From the NCBI GenBank assembly GCA_024138025.1, contig JAMXBD010000578.1, forward strand, positions 540,001-604,000: a DNA stretch of 64,000 nucleotides. Direction: 5' to 3'. This stretch comes from Combretum micranthum (Eukaryota; Streptophyta; Magnoliopsida; Myrtales; Combretaceae). Positions within the stretch are counted from its first letter, which is position 1, and each line of letters starts with the position of its first letter. Of this stretch, positions 22,569 to 34,543 are shown piece after piece. Both the position numbers and the translations under genes were made by a program. The notes under the pieces were generated by a model, which ran no database searches, was not told the origin of the DNA, and worked only from the letters and a program-made list of their open reading frames with translations.

Positions 22569-22586
22569 TCCCCAGTGGAGTCGCCA
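22569..22586 (-). other. Primer binding site of the Tat element
   Basis: Three bases after the 5' LTR end, the minus strand reads TGGCGACTCCACTGGGGA. It starts with TGG as expected for pairing with a tRNA 3' CCA end. From memory, Tat/Ogre elements use a tRNA-Arg primer with this sequence; the tRNA identity was not checked. Confidence 0.75.
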
Positions 22587-22589
22587 AGC

Positions 22590-25577
22590 TGTCGAGCCTG
22601 AATTTTGAAAATCATCCGGTTCATTTCTTTTAACCCGATTCATATTAAACCCTAACCCATTTAACATGAAATCCTCGACTAGGGATTAAAAGAAATTTAA
22701 TTTTGAAAATATTTTGGAGTCGCCAACCGATAAAAATCGAAAAAAAATGAAAAGTTAGGATTAATGGGTCGGTTAATCCTAACTTAGCTACTAGTCTGCG
22801 GAAAATTTGATTTTAAAACCAAACTTAAAAAAAATACCAGATATCTGAGTCCGGGGCTAACCTATTAAAACCTAAGCGGTTACCACTTTAAGTTTAAAAT
22901 TTAGAATTTATCCTTTTCTAAAAAAACTTGCAAAAAGATATAAAAATAATAACAATATTATAAGTCAGAAATCATTTTAATAATTTTTCTATTTAATTTT
23001 TGAAAACTTATAATATTTACAAAGAAAAGCAAAACATTCAAAAATTATATATATAAAAAAAAAATTATATTACATCCAGAAATAATCGTAAAAGTTAAAT
23101 ATTTATAAAAAAAATTAATTAATAAGAAATAATATATCAAATCCATTTTTACCATATTTAAACTTTAAAAAAATATAATAGTATTTAAATTTATAATATC
23201 TAATTAACTACATAATAAAACAAATAATAAATAAATAATTATATTTTTTAATGTCGCCCCGCAGGTGCCTACGTACTCGCTAATCGAGATCAGACAAAAC
23301 GTAGTTCTTTTATAAAGAACTTAGTTTGTTGATCAATTTTTATATTTTGAACTATTCTCTCTTTTAAGTTCATTAAATTTTGAATTTTTATGAAAACTAA
23401 TTTTGATGATCCTATGATCTAATCAATTGATTTTTCATTTCATAAAAATATATTTTTCTAAGTCAAAAATCATTTTTTCTAAAAAAAAATTAATTTGATA
23501 ATTCATGGCTAATTTAATGCTACATGAAAATCAATTTTGATTAAACAATACTGAATATTTTCATAGCAAATTTATGAAAATATTTTTGGTTAAAACTTAT
23601 TTAATATCTTCATAGCAAATTTATGAACTTAATTTTGATAAAAACTTGATTAATATTTTCATAGTAAATTTATGAAGATAAATTTTGATAAAAAACTGAC
23701 CAATATCATGATTCTCAAAAACAATTTTTTATCTTTATTCATCTCTTTCATCATCCACAAAAAAAAAAATTGTTTTAAAAAAATCATTTTATTCTATTCA
23801 AAAACAATTTTCATTTTTTATTCAACAACAATTTTGGTTTAAAAAATCCATTTACAATTTATTATTTTTCAAAATTCATAATCATCATATATATGTTCAG
23901 AATATATTCAAAATATATCATAACAAAATTAAAAAAAAAAAAATCTCTGCATGAAATATATATTTAAAGATCAATTTATATGCAAATACATATTCATAAA
24001 ATATTCAAAAATATCAAAAAATTGTTAAAACATGTAAATTTACATTAAAAATAATTATTCTAATTTTTCTGGATTTTTCTGAATTTTTTTAAGAATTTTT
24101 ATTTAATTTTTTTCCTATTTTTCGAAATTAAATATATAATAAAAATATAATAAAATAACACAGACTAACTTGGATCGTTGGATTTCTCGGATCAGATCTG
24201 GAGTCTGATCTTTTGCTAAATCCTAACCGTTTGATATCCTCTGACTTTTGATCTAGAGCGTTGATCTGGCTGACTGTTGACCGACGACCGTTGACTGACA
24301 TTGACCGACGACCGACCGGGTTGGATTTTGATTTCGGTCGGATCTCGGATACCCGATGGCGCGAAGAAGAGATGACGCTGCCTTTCGAGCGTTCCTCGGC
24401 CGTTCCTGGTGGTTTTCGAAGCTACAACCTGTCGGCCCGACGTGGATTGGGGTGCTGCAGCGGCTGGTGGTGGTTCACTCCCAGAACCACCAAAAGTGGC
24501 GGTTCGTGTGGTGGTGCTCGGCGGCGAGGGTTGGAAAAAAATAAAAAAATTTACAGAGAGGAATTGATCAATTTGAGCAAATCTAAACACACTAAAACAT
24601 CAAAAACAAGTTTCTAACACTCCTAAAACACTCAATTGAATCAAATCTGATCCAATAATCGAATTGAAAATTTCTCACTCTAAACCTTAAATTCGAAAAT
24701 TTCGAATTGATCTTAATGTGGTGTGTTTCTTGCAATTGAATTGTGCTTTCTACTTGTGGGTAATCCTATTTATAGAGTTCGAATCAATTTGTCGTTTTGA
24801 AGCTTTATGATATGTTCAATTTTCGAATCACGAATCGTTATATTTTTCACAAATAAGAACGATTCAAAATTAGGACTCGATTCGTGATTGTTGGTTCAAA
24901 TTGATCACGAACATGTGTTTATGCATCATGACTCTTTGATTAAGTGTATTTAATTTGATCAATTGATACAATTCAAAATTTTCGAATTTGAAGAAATATG
25001 TTCATTCGAATTTTTTCCCAATTTTCATGCCTTAATAAGATGCCTTTTGAAATGAAAAAATACATAAAATATGTACAGATATGATGTATCCCATGCCTAG
25101 TTTATGTCTGTACAGTTAATTTCGAAAAAACACAAAGATTCATTGATCAAATGGTGTCTCAAAGTGGATGAACCGATGTGTCTTTTGGGAAAAAAAAATT
25201 GAACAAAAAGGAGGCAAAATCTGCCTTGGGTTAGGATTGAACTCGGGTCCCCTTGCTCCTGTGTCCATGGTTTGAACCGTTAGGCCGTTGGCCTGTGCCT
25301 TGGTCATATAGTTAAACCACTAGTACTTAAGGCTAATAAAATATATTTTTGAGTTCAAATAATTATTTATTTTAATTTTTTCCTACATATATTTTATTTA
25401 CATTACTATTATTCATTTAATTACTTTATTGTATTTATTTATTCCTCTATTTTTTATTTTTTCTATTTTCTCTTATACTATTTATTATTATTATATATTT
25501 TTTATAAACTCAACATGACATTAATTTATTGTAAACTTAAACCTATTTTTTAATTGGGCAAAAATTGGTGTCTACAT
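22590..25577 (-). repeat. 5' LTR of the Tat element, uninterrupted
   Basis: TGTCGAGC...GTGTCTACA on the plus strand, 2,988 bp, aligned throughout to the split LTR at 3,727-13,020. It carries the TATA-like box at 24,767-24,774 and the tRNA-like box pair at 25,234-25,287. Many small indels separate the two LTRs, so the insertion is not recent. Confidence 0.9.
24767..24774 (-). promoter_or_regulatory. TATA-like box of Tat 5' LTR
   Basis: TATAAATA on the minus strand in CTCTATAAATAGGAT, conserved between both LTRs. Transcription would run leftwards into ORF1 and gag. Confidence 0.6.
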
Positions 25578-25678
25578 TAACATATCCAGATGTGCTAACC
25601 TTAGCCTTTGCTATTTCATTGGTTTTTTTTCTCCTCATTAGAAAGAGACTCCACTTCTTAGTTATTCCGGTATGTACC
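25578..25678 (-). pseudogene. Upstream half of the exon split by the Tat element
   Basis: After acceptor-like CTTTTTAG (ending at 25,679), the minus strand encodes ITKKWSLFLMRRKKTNEIAK then AKVSTSGYV and reaches the TSD (TTAAC, 25,578-25,582). The frame continues without a break into RKKDS on the far side of the element at 3,721. No domain is recognised in this exon itself; it is basic and probably lies N-terminal to the Ulp1-gene-like exon. Confidence 0.5.
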
Positions 25679-25784
25679 TAAAAAGTAATGCATGAATCAA
25701 TCGATGTAACATATAGGCCAACAGAATACATAAAATGGTACACATTTTATAATTATGTACACATTAAATAAATATGCAGATTAC

Positions 25785-26035
25785 ATTAGCCTTTCCCACT
25801 CTTTCCTCCATTTTGTCCATTATACTCTTCTTCACTTGCTCTTCTTTATTGAAAATAAGTACAATTTATCCATCAACAACTTTTGCCACCCATATATTCA
25901 CTAAAATTATATACGACAAAACTTACTGAACAGCATATAACCGTTAGTGGTTGCTTCCTTTTTTTTTGAATTGTATGTAATACTTACATGATCAACATCC
26001 CAACATAACTCTACAAAAAATTGATTTTTGTGTAT
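25785..26035 (-). pseudogene. Two further upstream exon-like stretches of the decayed gene
   Basis: Minus strand. Exon 26,035-25,988 (48 nt, after CAATAG, before a consensus GTAAGT donor) encodes IHKNQFFVELCWDVDH. Exon 25,843-25,785 (after AATAAAG, before GTAATC) encodes EEQVKKSIMDKMEERVGKAN. They precede the split exon on the same strand. Splice signals are good at the first donor and only fair elsewhere; the phases between exons were not confirmed. Confidence 0.35.
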
Positions 26036-28900
26036 CTATTGTACACGAGAGATTACGTAATAAAAATAATAAAAAAAAAATAATGAAGCACTATTCTATT
26101 ACAAAGGGAAAACAATTATAATCATATGCTAGAGAGCTATACAAAGGAACATCACATGATAAAGATAACAATGCATTTCTCAAAAACAAAAGCTTTTCAA
26201 AATTATACATATACAAAATAAGAGTTCTAGCGAACACTTCATGCATATACATAGGTATTTACTTAGGAAAAGAAGCACTATGTAGGTAAAAGATACTACC
26301 AAACATAATATATATATATATATTATATATATATGTATACAACATCTAATGACACCCAAGAATTAACAAAGAAAGTTTTTTCAAATCACATACAAATATA
26401 CATATATGTTTATAAGATGACATTTCTTTTGACCAATTCAGTCACTACTCTCATGTCCTTATAAAGACCTAAATTAGACTTAGATATTGGATACTTTTTT
26501 TAGCTTCAACAAATATACATATATATATTTTTACATTAGAAAAATCTGTTGGTTAGTTGAGTCAAAACAAGACCTTGTTCAAAGCATCAATCAATAAATC
26601 AATTACAATACTATAATTTGCAAAATGTATGGAGCCTAGAACGTAGGGATGCTCAATTAAATATGTGTGATAATTATCTAAATTCCAAATCTCACAGACA
26701 TTTTGGTCATCATGAAAAAATCATGTCTAATCTTTTCTTCTATACCTTCACTAATTCTCAAAACAACAAAAAAATAACATCCTTTCTAACCATTTGTTTT
26801 AGTTAAAACATTTCTTTTCCTCCATTTTTATATTTAAACATGGCAATGTACAGTCAATTTAAGATATACCAAATATTTTGAAAAGATACTTTTAACATCA
26901 ACAAACATTTAAAAACAAAATGTAAGGATACTAATAGATAAATGCAATTGAAAAATACTTTTCTCATGCCTCATAGATCCTTCTTTAGCAAACAAAAAAC
27001 TCTCTAAAATTTGGTTCGAATATATAACTTTCAATACACATATTATGTCCTATATTCAGCCATAGTAAAATAGAAGGCTTTGAAAGCCAATGATGGATAG
27101 GGAAAAAAAAGTTAAAAACATTTTCCATAAGTTTTTTTTATAGTTATTGAGGTAAGCTATTAAAGGGAAAAAATTATAAATGCTTTAATGAAGCATCTCT
27201 TGCTCTCATTTAAAAAATATAAAGGATTTTATTAGTAAGAAAACAAAAAGATCCCCATTTATGTAATTGGGCAAACACTTGCACAGAGGTCATGTACTTC
27301 AATTGCATCCATAAAGATAACAACCACCATTAAATATGTATCATGGCATTGGCCATGTCAAATATCCAAAGAATTGATACATGTCAAAGAAAGGAAGATG
27401 GATCATGGGGTTGGCAAGGACCCTTCGTAACATTTATATATATTAACAGTAGAATTACGAAGACCACATTGGGACATTAGAAATGGTTAATTAATGTTCA
27501 TGTCCTTCTGTTTCAAGGAATGATGTTGTGTTTTCTTTTTATCTTGGTAAATCCGTTTTTTCAACCTCGATTTTTGACACTCATACCTAAAGTTCCAAAC
27601 TACTATGCAAATTCATGTAGAAAACACAATAAAAGAAAAGGCATATAGTATCTTAAGAATTATTATATTTGCAATAACAACGGTGCCCAAGACATGAAAA
27701 ATTCTTGATAAAGCTTTTAAGCCAGAATAATGTAATCAACAAAAAACTTCTTGTTACCAGAAGAGGTTCATCTTACTCGATACTCTTCCAGTAAAAATTA
27801 CATGTAGGGGATTTAAGTAGCTTGATGCTCTCTTACGAGCATCCCATAGATGGAAGTCATGTAAAATCAACTAATGGAATGTTTGATTATAACATTGTAA
27901 CTATAAATTTAACAGAAATTTAGATAAGGACGAGAAAAAAAAAATTCGAACCAATTTCTTAGTTGGTGCATGTCATTCTTTGTCATAGGCAATGTTAATC
28001 ATTTTTATATCATTGCGATTTCATCATATTAGCGGTTCAATTATTTCATTCACTGAATACACTTATATCATATATGAACCTTATATAATCAGGGTATAAA
28101 ATTATCTACCCCCACAAGCACCAAATCTATTATAGAGGTTGGCACTAGTCGGATTCAAACTTGATAAAATATTATCCTTATTAATGAAGTCATAAATAAA
28201 AATCACCAATTTATAAACTTTGAGTGATATTTTTATAGACCAAAGTATTGTAATTGTGCGTCTATATATCTAAATTCTACTCTTTCGACTTAGATTTTCA
28301 TAGTTTCCACTAACATATGATTCAAACTATTAAACATTGGTTATAGTCACTATATCTCAAAGTTCAAATTTCCAAGTAGCCAACATACCCAATAAAGCAA
28401 TTCTCACACTATTCACAAATTGAAATAAAACCTAAGTCTAAATCCTCGTTAGAAAAGCCAATTTGATTTATATTTTTTCTAGAAACTAACACCTAAAAAA
28501 ATTATAAAATCAACAAACACAATAGATAATATTTCTAAGATCAAGAAGCTAGAATCTTAATATAAAACCATTGTCAATTCATGCATGCTGATACCAAATA
28601 TCACCTCTAAGAAAGTAAATGAAATGAAATGAAAAATACCAGATGTAATACTTAAAGTACTTCTCTTATCTCCTTTTTTGAAACAGTGAAGATTGGTTAC
28701 TTTTTTTTTTTCCTTTTTGGTTTAGGAGGGGGGAGGTGATGGTGTTTGGAGAGTCCTGAGAGTTGTGTGATTTTTTTCTTACTATGCAATTTTGCAAAAG
28801 CAAAATCACAAATTTATTAGCATGTGATGACATATCTCAATCTTTCTTTTCTTATTCTCTATAACCAATATAATTAATGTTAGAAGACATAGAGTGGTTG
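26036..28900. other. AT-rich DNA, no gene identified
   Basis: No protein motif, LTR end or RNA gene seen on either strand. It contains a TA-rich dinucleotide stretch at 26,307-26,337 and long A/T runs. Possibly upstream or intronic sequence of the decayed minus-strand gene. Confidence 0.5.
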
Positions 28901-29079
28901 CTCAGAACAAATTGCCTGCATAAAATGCATTAAAGCATCATGCTCGTAGCATATGTTGTCGATAAAGATTCCCTTGATTGTCTCCTGATGCTGAGGGACC
29001 AATTGTCTCTTACTAAACTCAAAATATGATATTTTTTCAACTTGCATAATTTTTGTTGCATTGCTTGAATTTCATACAC

Positions 29080-29260
29080 AAGTGTACATCGCTTAGCTCA
29101 CATGGAATGGAAAGGTTCTCCCATCATATGCCTAAAATCATTATTACAACTAGAAACACAATTATTCCAGTTGCCAAAAATTCTTGCCAAAATTCAATAT
29201 ATTCTTCGAATTTGCAAGAATAGTAGTTTTTGCTTTGATTGAATTCTTCTAAAATGCTAT
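29080..29260 (-). pseudogene. Possible MADS-box K-domain relic
   Basis: On the minus strand, EEYIEFWQE (29,205-29,180) is followed 53 bases after FWQ by CATATGATGGGAGAA, encoding HMMGE (29,130-29,116). In AGL17-type MIKC MADS proteins, FWQ(R)E and H(R)Q(M/L)MGE(E)L stand 17 residues (51 bases) apart at the exon 3/4 region, so order and spacing fit. The intervening frame is lost and the downstream helix is barely recognisable. No MADS domain was found upstream. Tentative. Confidence 0.3.
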
Positions 29261-29434
29261 CGGTTTCACATTTTTACGCGTAGCAGTTATTCTAGTATGA
29301 AATACAGTCTTTAGTTTCAGATGAAAGTTGTGTAAAGTGATATGTTTGGCAGAGAACAGTAAACAGATAAAATTAACAAATGAAAAAGAAATTACCACAT
29401 GATCATGGTCAATGGACGAAATTATATCATGCAT

Positions 29435-30889
29435 CTTACAATAATTTTAGGACTGATATATAGCATCAAAAGAGTTGTTCAACAAAATATGTAAAAGTTT
29501 GTCTCTTCTAATTGTGACCTAAGTGAATGCCAGATGGACAAGAAAATCAATGATCGCCACATCAGCATGTAAAACATAAAAATATCAACTCAACTTAGAT
29601 ATTACGCATTTGTGGTAACTTATATTGTATTGTCGACGGGATTATCTAACAAAAAAATATATTTAGTGATATATTAAGTATTTTAGTGGCATGATTATAA
29701 TCGGATATGAATTTAAGCAATTAAATAACTAACCTAACCAATCTTGTTATAAAATATGACAATATTATAGAATTTTCCATTTTTATAACATGGTAACCCT
29801 ATTTACTCAACTAATGAAGTTTCCCATAATTTTAATTAATATAATTGTGTGTATATATATAGTAATTTAACTAATTAATTTAATCTATAATTAGAAACAT
29901 TCATTAAATGGTGGAATTTAAAGTAACCAGTTAATATATAATTAAAACAATATACAATACCACTATAAAATAGGAACAAATCTTAAGCACACCTTAAACT
30001 AGGATTATTTTGTTGTAATACAAGCAGGGAAAGGTATGCTAAAACTAAACTTATGAGTAAAATAATTCCAAGTTAGAAACTAAAAGTCCTTTCTCCAAAG
30101 CTCATTACAATTCTTTAAAATGATGAGTAAAATAATGAGTAACCTAAACCAAATAACTTACATTATCATATAAAATTTAAACTAAACACTAACTCGTGCC
30201 ATAAATGATGTATGTGATTTGTTGAGCGAGTACAACTCGGGTCAAAGCAAAAAGAATTGATGAGCTTTTATATATTTTGCTAAGAAGATGTAGTCAATAA
30301 GGCCATGATTCAAAATGGTTGACTATCTTAATAGTCTATGCCCCCCAAAATCAACTTTAAATATTAAGGATTTGATTTCTAACACACTTGGTTAAGTCCC
30401 AACCCTAAATCTATCATAAAAGCGCATGAGATTTCAATTGTTTTTACTCTAGAAAGAAATTAAATCTAAGATTAACAACAAACTCAATATCTTTCCAATA
30501 AACTATACACAACTAAAATTTATATTCCTAGATCACACGATTCTGGTTGATTCTTTATTCTCATCAGAGATTTAACAAACAACAAAAGACATAACAATAA
30601 CCCTAATTCACCTAACATAATAACTCAAATTTTTGGCAATAAAAAAAAATTACAAATGATAAACAAAGAAGATTCTCATAAACCCTCACACATGCAACAA
30701 CTTACTATTACAAAAGCGGAAATCATAATCAAACTCAAATTATACACTATAAAACGAAAATACCTTACTGGGTATGATGCGCAGTGGTTTACTATGTGGG
30801 TTCGAACAAAATCGATGATGTAATATGATGCAAATGTAGGTTGCAATGGTCATCAGAATGTGTTAGTGGCTCGACATTGATGGATGGCT
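29435..30889. other. AT-rich DNA, no gene identified
   Basis: No supported coding region, repeat or element boundary seen. Poly-A and AT-rich tracts only. Confidence 0.5.
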
Positions 30890-31170
30890 TCAAAGGCTTG
30901 TGATTGGTTTCAACTTCTCGTGAGAGAGTTCAACTCAGTGAGCTGGGCTTGATGCCCGATCAAACAATGAATGGTGAGGAGGAGATAAGATTTTTTGAAT
31001 TTGGCAAGGGGAGAGATGGCGTGGAGTTTTGGAGTTTTGAAAACAGAGAGAGGGTGAATGAAAGGGTTGTGAATAGAAGAGAGAGTGTGAATGAAATTGA
31101 TAGGATGGGCGAAAGAGGATGAGAGAGTGTGGAAGATGTTAAAGGAGAGTTGAAAAAACAAAAGAAACAA
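30890..31170 (-). other. CT-rich leader-like segment
   Basis: The minus strand is strongly CT-rich (TTCACACTCTCTCTTC, CCCTCTCTCTG) with an open 86-codon frame that has no recognisable domain. The composition resembles a plant 5' untranslated leader with pyrimidine patches, which would fit a minus-strand gene start, but no TATA box or supported exon was tied to it. Confidence 0.25.
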
Positions 31171-32088
31171 AGAAAAAGATAAAACTATAGGTCAGATAAC
31201 ATGTTTACATTTAAATATCATCAACGACTGATATTAATTATAATAATATGTACAGAGAAAATTGAAACAAGACTAGTCCCGTCAAAAATGATAACAGGAC
31301 CGTAGAAGTCCCCTTTAAATTCATACCACTACTTCTTCATCTCTCACTGGTATTGTCCTTTTTCCATTGTAGCTATGATTCAATCCAAACTAGGCAGGCG
31401 CGTAAAATTGACTTTATTGAAGGTTGTTAATTTGCAGTTAGCGGTTAGCGGTTGGCGGTTGGCAGTTGGTAGCTGGCAATAATTCTATAGCAAGTTTCTA
31501 TTAAGGACTCTCCTAACATTTAACAATTAATTATTACTTTTTCCCTATTGTTTTGTCCCTTGATTGCTTTATATTTATGCTTTATGATCACTATGGTCTA
31601 TTTCCACTTGATGTATTCGTATTTTATTTTATTTAGTTTAATTTTTCATAAGTAATAAACTAAAAAGTACTATTATATTTAAAAATAATAATAAAGATTG
31701 TACTATTTTATATGTTTATTTATTACTCTTATCCCTAACAATTATTTTTTATACAAATAAAAAATTAATAGCACCTAAACAATTATAATAAAATGTTAAG
31801 TAACTTTCTTTGGAGATCTTAATGATAGAGTTGTAAGAGTTCCTAAACTTAAACATGCTTAAAACTTTCCTTAACTACATTCCTCCACCATGGTGAGCTT
31901 TTTCAATTCTTATAGAAAGGATGGAGTTCATAGGACATAGAAAATAACACTGACCCAAAGAAGATAATTTGGTCGCATAGGTGATTTTAGGGAGTGAAAA
32001 AAATGAAAAAAAGAAAGAAAAGTCCCATAGGTGAATCACAAGGATGGAAATTTCTAGTAGATTAATTATATTTATTTGCATCATAACC
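31171..32088. other. Unassigned AT-rich DNA with a heptamer repeat
   Basis: No gene seen. Holds the six-unit GTTRGCG-type heptamer repeat at 31,437-31,478. Confidence 0.5.
31437..31478. repeat. Heptamer tandem repeat, six units
   Basis: GTTAGCG, GTTAGCG, GTTGGCG, GTTGGCA, GTTGGTA, GCTGGCA in register. Some hAT-like DNA transposons end in repeats of this style; no inverted partner was found in the window. Confidence 0.75.
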
Positions 32089-33413
32089 GTGTCTTTTATA
32101 TGTAGTGTCATGTCAATTTCATGGTTTATTTCTATAATCGTATTTCTAATCATATAGAATTCATGTTTATAATTTTACTATATCTTATCAAACATTTTCC
32201 ACTCTAATTAGTCAAGATGCTACATTGAAACAAATCTAGGGACACATGATAGACTATACTATTTATTATGATAAAAGAAAAGTATATATTTATTATTCAA
32301 TGTTTACCTATTTTTCTATTTGAATCACCAACTTTTCTTTCTCCTTATATTTGAGTTCTCAATATTTTCAAACTTCTGTAAAAGTAGGATTTTTGCCAAA
32401 TTTATTAATGTTTTTACCATGCATAGTATGTGTCAATAGGGACCGATGCATGATTGTAAAACTATGAGGTAAACCATAATTAAGTTAATTTAAGAATTAT
32501 TTATTTATATGCGCTTGATATTATAGTTATATTACATATTATATATTTATAATAATTTTGTGATTTCATTGTGATATTTTTTAAAGCTTCATGAAAAAAT
32601 TTATTCAAACAATAATTAAGAGTATTTAATACATTTTGTAAGAGATTGTATATATGTCACTTAAAAAATTAATTATTAAAAAAAAATATAGAGTTATAAT
32701 TGCATAAGTTTTGCTTTTAACAAAAAAAGATCGTAAAATATGAAATACCAAAAACCTTTACCTAAATTAGAAATTGGAATTGGATAGTTTAAATAATTCA
32801 AGTAAAATAAACAATGAGTTATTATTAGATAAATAGGCATAATTAAAATTTGTAAATAGATCAAATTGAGATTTGAGATTTAAAGTATTCTTTTAAATTA
32901 TCCATACATCTCAATGACTTTTCTTTATGAATTAAAACTTTTCAATTTCTTCAAATTCTTTATTGAGACTTCTTTTTCTTCATTTTCAATTCTTAAATCT
33001 TAAAGCAAATATTTTAAAAGTTTTGCAAACTCCTAAACCCTTGAATCTTAGTTAACTTTTATTTTTTAAAATCCATATAATTTTTGAAAATCAATTGTTT
33101 GTTAAAAATATATTATTTTAAGCCAATCCCAAATTAAAAGTCAATTTTCTACAAATGGTATTCTTAAACTAGATTTGCAAATCAAGACAAAAATTTACTA
33201 TTATATAGATTCTCAAATTATTTTCTAATTATTTTTAGAAATTAAGATAATTATTTGAAAAGCTTAAGTTGAAACCCTTAATCCTTAAATATCTTTTGTT
33301 TTCTTTGTTCTTAACATTTTCTTTCCTTTTTCCTTTTATCTTTTGTTGCTCTCTCTTTTCTCGGTTCTTTTTCTTTTTCTTCTTCTCCTTCTTCTTCTTT
33401 TCTCTTTTCTTTC
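32089..33413. repeat. Copy 1 of a duplicated segment (host flank plus LTR start)
   Basis: Collinear with 53,810-53,851 plus 61,166-62,445, beginning at GTGTCTTTTATAT and running through CTTTTCTTTC, with roughly 5-8% visible differences and small indels. It contains about 650 bp of non-LTR flank followed by the first ~670 bp of a Tekay-like LTR (from 32,741). Copy 2 carries the same LTR at the same position, so the LTR insertion predates the duplication. Confidence 0.75.
32741..33413 (+). mobile_element. Start of a plus-orientation Tekay-like LTR, interrupted
   Basis: Begins TGAAATACC after AAATA (possible TSD) and follows the family LTR through the pyrimidine-rich block. It is cut at 33,414 by a minus-orientation LTR of the same family. 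The continuation is not found in copy 1 but is present in copy 2 (62,446 onwards). The lysine/arginine-rich frame on the minus strand here is a low-complexity artefact. Confidence 0.7.
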
Positions 33414-33535
33414 TGTAAAAATCCGACATGCTCAATTCTTAAATTAAGCACACCAAGTCCCTAACCACGTATAACTCTTACGAATTATAAGTAAGGTTGT
33501 CTTAAAAGAAGATGTTTATGTTGAACATTGCTGTT
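33414..33535 (-). mobile_element. First 122 bp of a minus-orientation Tekay-like LTR
   Basis: TGTAAAAATCCGACATGCTC through GTTGAACATTGCT matches the LTR start at 5,863 and 55,320. Similarity then stops abruptly at the integrase fragment. The rest of this LTR appears to resume at 49,260 with about 700 bp missing. Confidence 0.7.
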
Positions 33536-34502
33536 CAATTTTATTCCATTGAGAGTCAAGTATTCACTCGAAAAGTTGGCCCAGATTTATATTCGAGAGA
33601 TAGTGAGATTACATGGTATACCAGTGACCATCACTTCAGATGGCGATACCAGATTTGTCAGTCGATTCTAGAAAAGTCTCCATGAAGCTCTTGGGACAAA
33701 CTTATAGTTTAGCACAACATTTCATCCACAAACTAATGGCTAATTAGAAAGGACGATTCAGATTCTTGAAGATATGCTTAGAGCTTGTGCCCTAGACTTT
33801 GGAAGGAATTGGGATGAACACTTACCTCTGGTTAAGTTTGCATACAATAATAACTATCAGAAAGCGATTCAGATGGCTCCATATGAAGCATTATATGGGA
33901 GAAAATATAGATCTCCTTTGTATTGGGATGAAGTAGGCGAGAGAGTGTTAATTGGTCCTGATTTGGTACAACAACCAATTGATAAAATTCAAATCATCAA
34001 GTAGAGATTAAAAGTAGCTCAAGACCGATATAAAAGTTATGCTGACTTGAGAAGAAGACCTTTGGAGTTTGAACTTGGAGATCATGTGTTTCTCAAGATA
34101 TCTTCGACGAAAGGAGTTTTTAGATTTGGAGTAAAGAGCAAATTGAATCCAAGATATATTGGACCATATGAAATTTTGGAACGAATCGGGCCATTAGCTT
34201 ATAGATTGGCACTACCACCAAGTTTGTCAGGTGTTCATAATGTTTTTCATGTGTCTCAGCTTAGGAAATGCATATCTAATCCCGACGCTATATTGGACAC
34301 AAATCAACCGGAGATACTACCAGATTTGACTACTAAGGAGAAACCGATCAGAATTTTGGGCAAAATGGATAAAGAATTAAGAAATAAAGTGATACCGATG
34401 GTAAAAGTCCAATGGAGTAATCAATCCGAGAGAGAAGTGATTTGGGAAGTAGAAAGTGTGATGAGACAGAAATACCCTGAACTCTTTGAAGACTTGAGAT
34501 AA
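33536..34502 (+). pseudogene. Tekay-like chromovirus integrase and chromodomain, 5'-truncated
   Basis: Starts mid-core at IVRLHGIPVTITSDGDTRFV (second catalytic Asp in SDGD) and continues through FHPQTNG and LERTIQILEDMLRACALDFG (catalytic Glu in LERT), then WDEHLPLVKFAYNNNYQ. Stops at the positions of W and Q break the frame. From 34,047 to 34,502 a 151-codon frame is open: GDHVFLKISS, KLNPRYIGPYEILERIGPLA, LSGVHNVFHVSQLRKC, ending VKVQWSNQSEREVIWEVES, the chromodomain-like tail of Tekay elements. All gag, protease, RT and RNase H sequence is missing upstream. Confidence 0.85.
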
Positions 34503-34522
34503 GTTAAGTTTCGGGGACAAAA

Positions 34523-34543
34523 CTTCTTGAAGGAGGAAAGAAT
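34523..34543 (+). other. Polypurine tract of the truncated Tekay-like element
   Basis: GAAGGAGGAAAGAA follows TTTCGGGGACAAAAC, just after the pol stop, and ends at the LTR start TGAAATAATC. Confidence 0.75.

Larger units (their letters stand above)
3727..25577 (-). mobile_element. Tat/Ogre-lineage Ty3/gypsy retrotransposon, decayed, with nested insertions
   Basis: Full-length structure on the minus strand: 5' LTR 22,590-25,577, PBS at about 22,569-22,586, ORF1, gag, protease remnant, probable intron, RT, RNase H, second RNase H-like domain, integrase, repeat-rich 3' region, PPT (GAGGGGCAGC on the minus strand at 13,021-13,035), and 3' LTR 3,727-13,020. The LTRs are 2,988 bp (right) and about 2,972 bp (left, after removing the nested LTR and one TSD). 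Lineage calls rest on the pre-gag ORF1, the additional RNase H-like domain after the classical one, the gag zinc-finger style, the PPT and LTR start TGTAGACACC, and the hypervariable 3' region, all familiar from Tat/Ogre elements. Every ORF is frameshifted; the protease core is missing. It cannot be autonomous. Confidence 0.9.

Noticed and set aside
26307..26337. AT dinucleotide palindrome as a transposon end or cruciform element
   Set aside because: An ordinary TA microsatellite with no flanking TSD or terminal repeat.
33235..33435. Lys/Glu/Arg-rich frame, also at 62,257-62,457
   Set aside because: Translation of a pyrimidine-rich simple-sequence block on the opposite strand.
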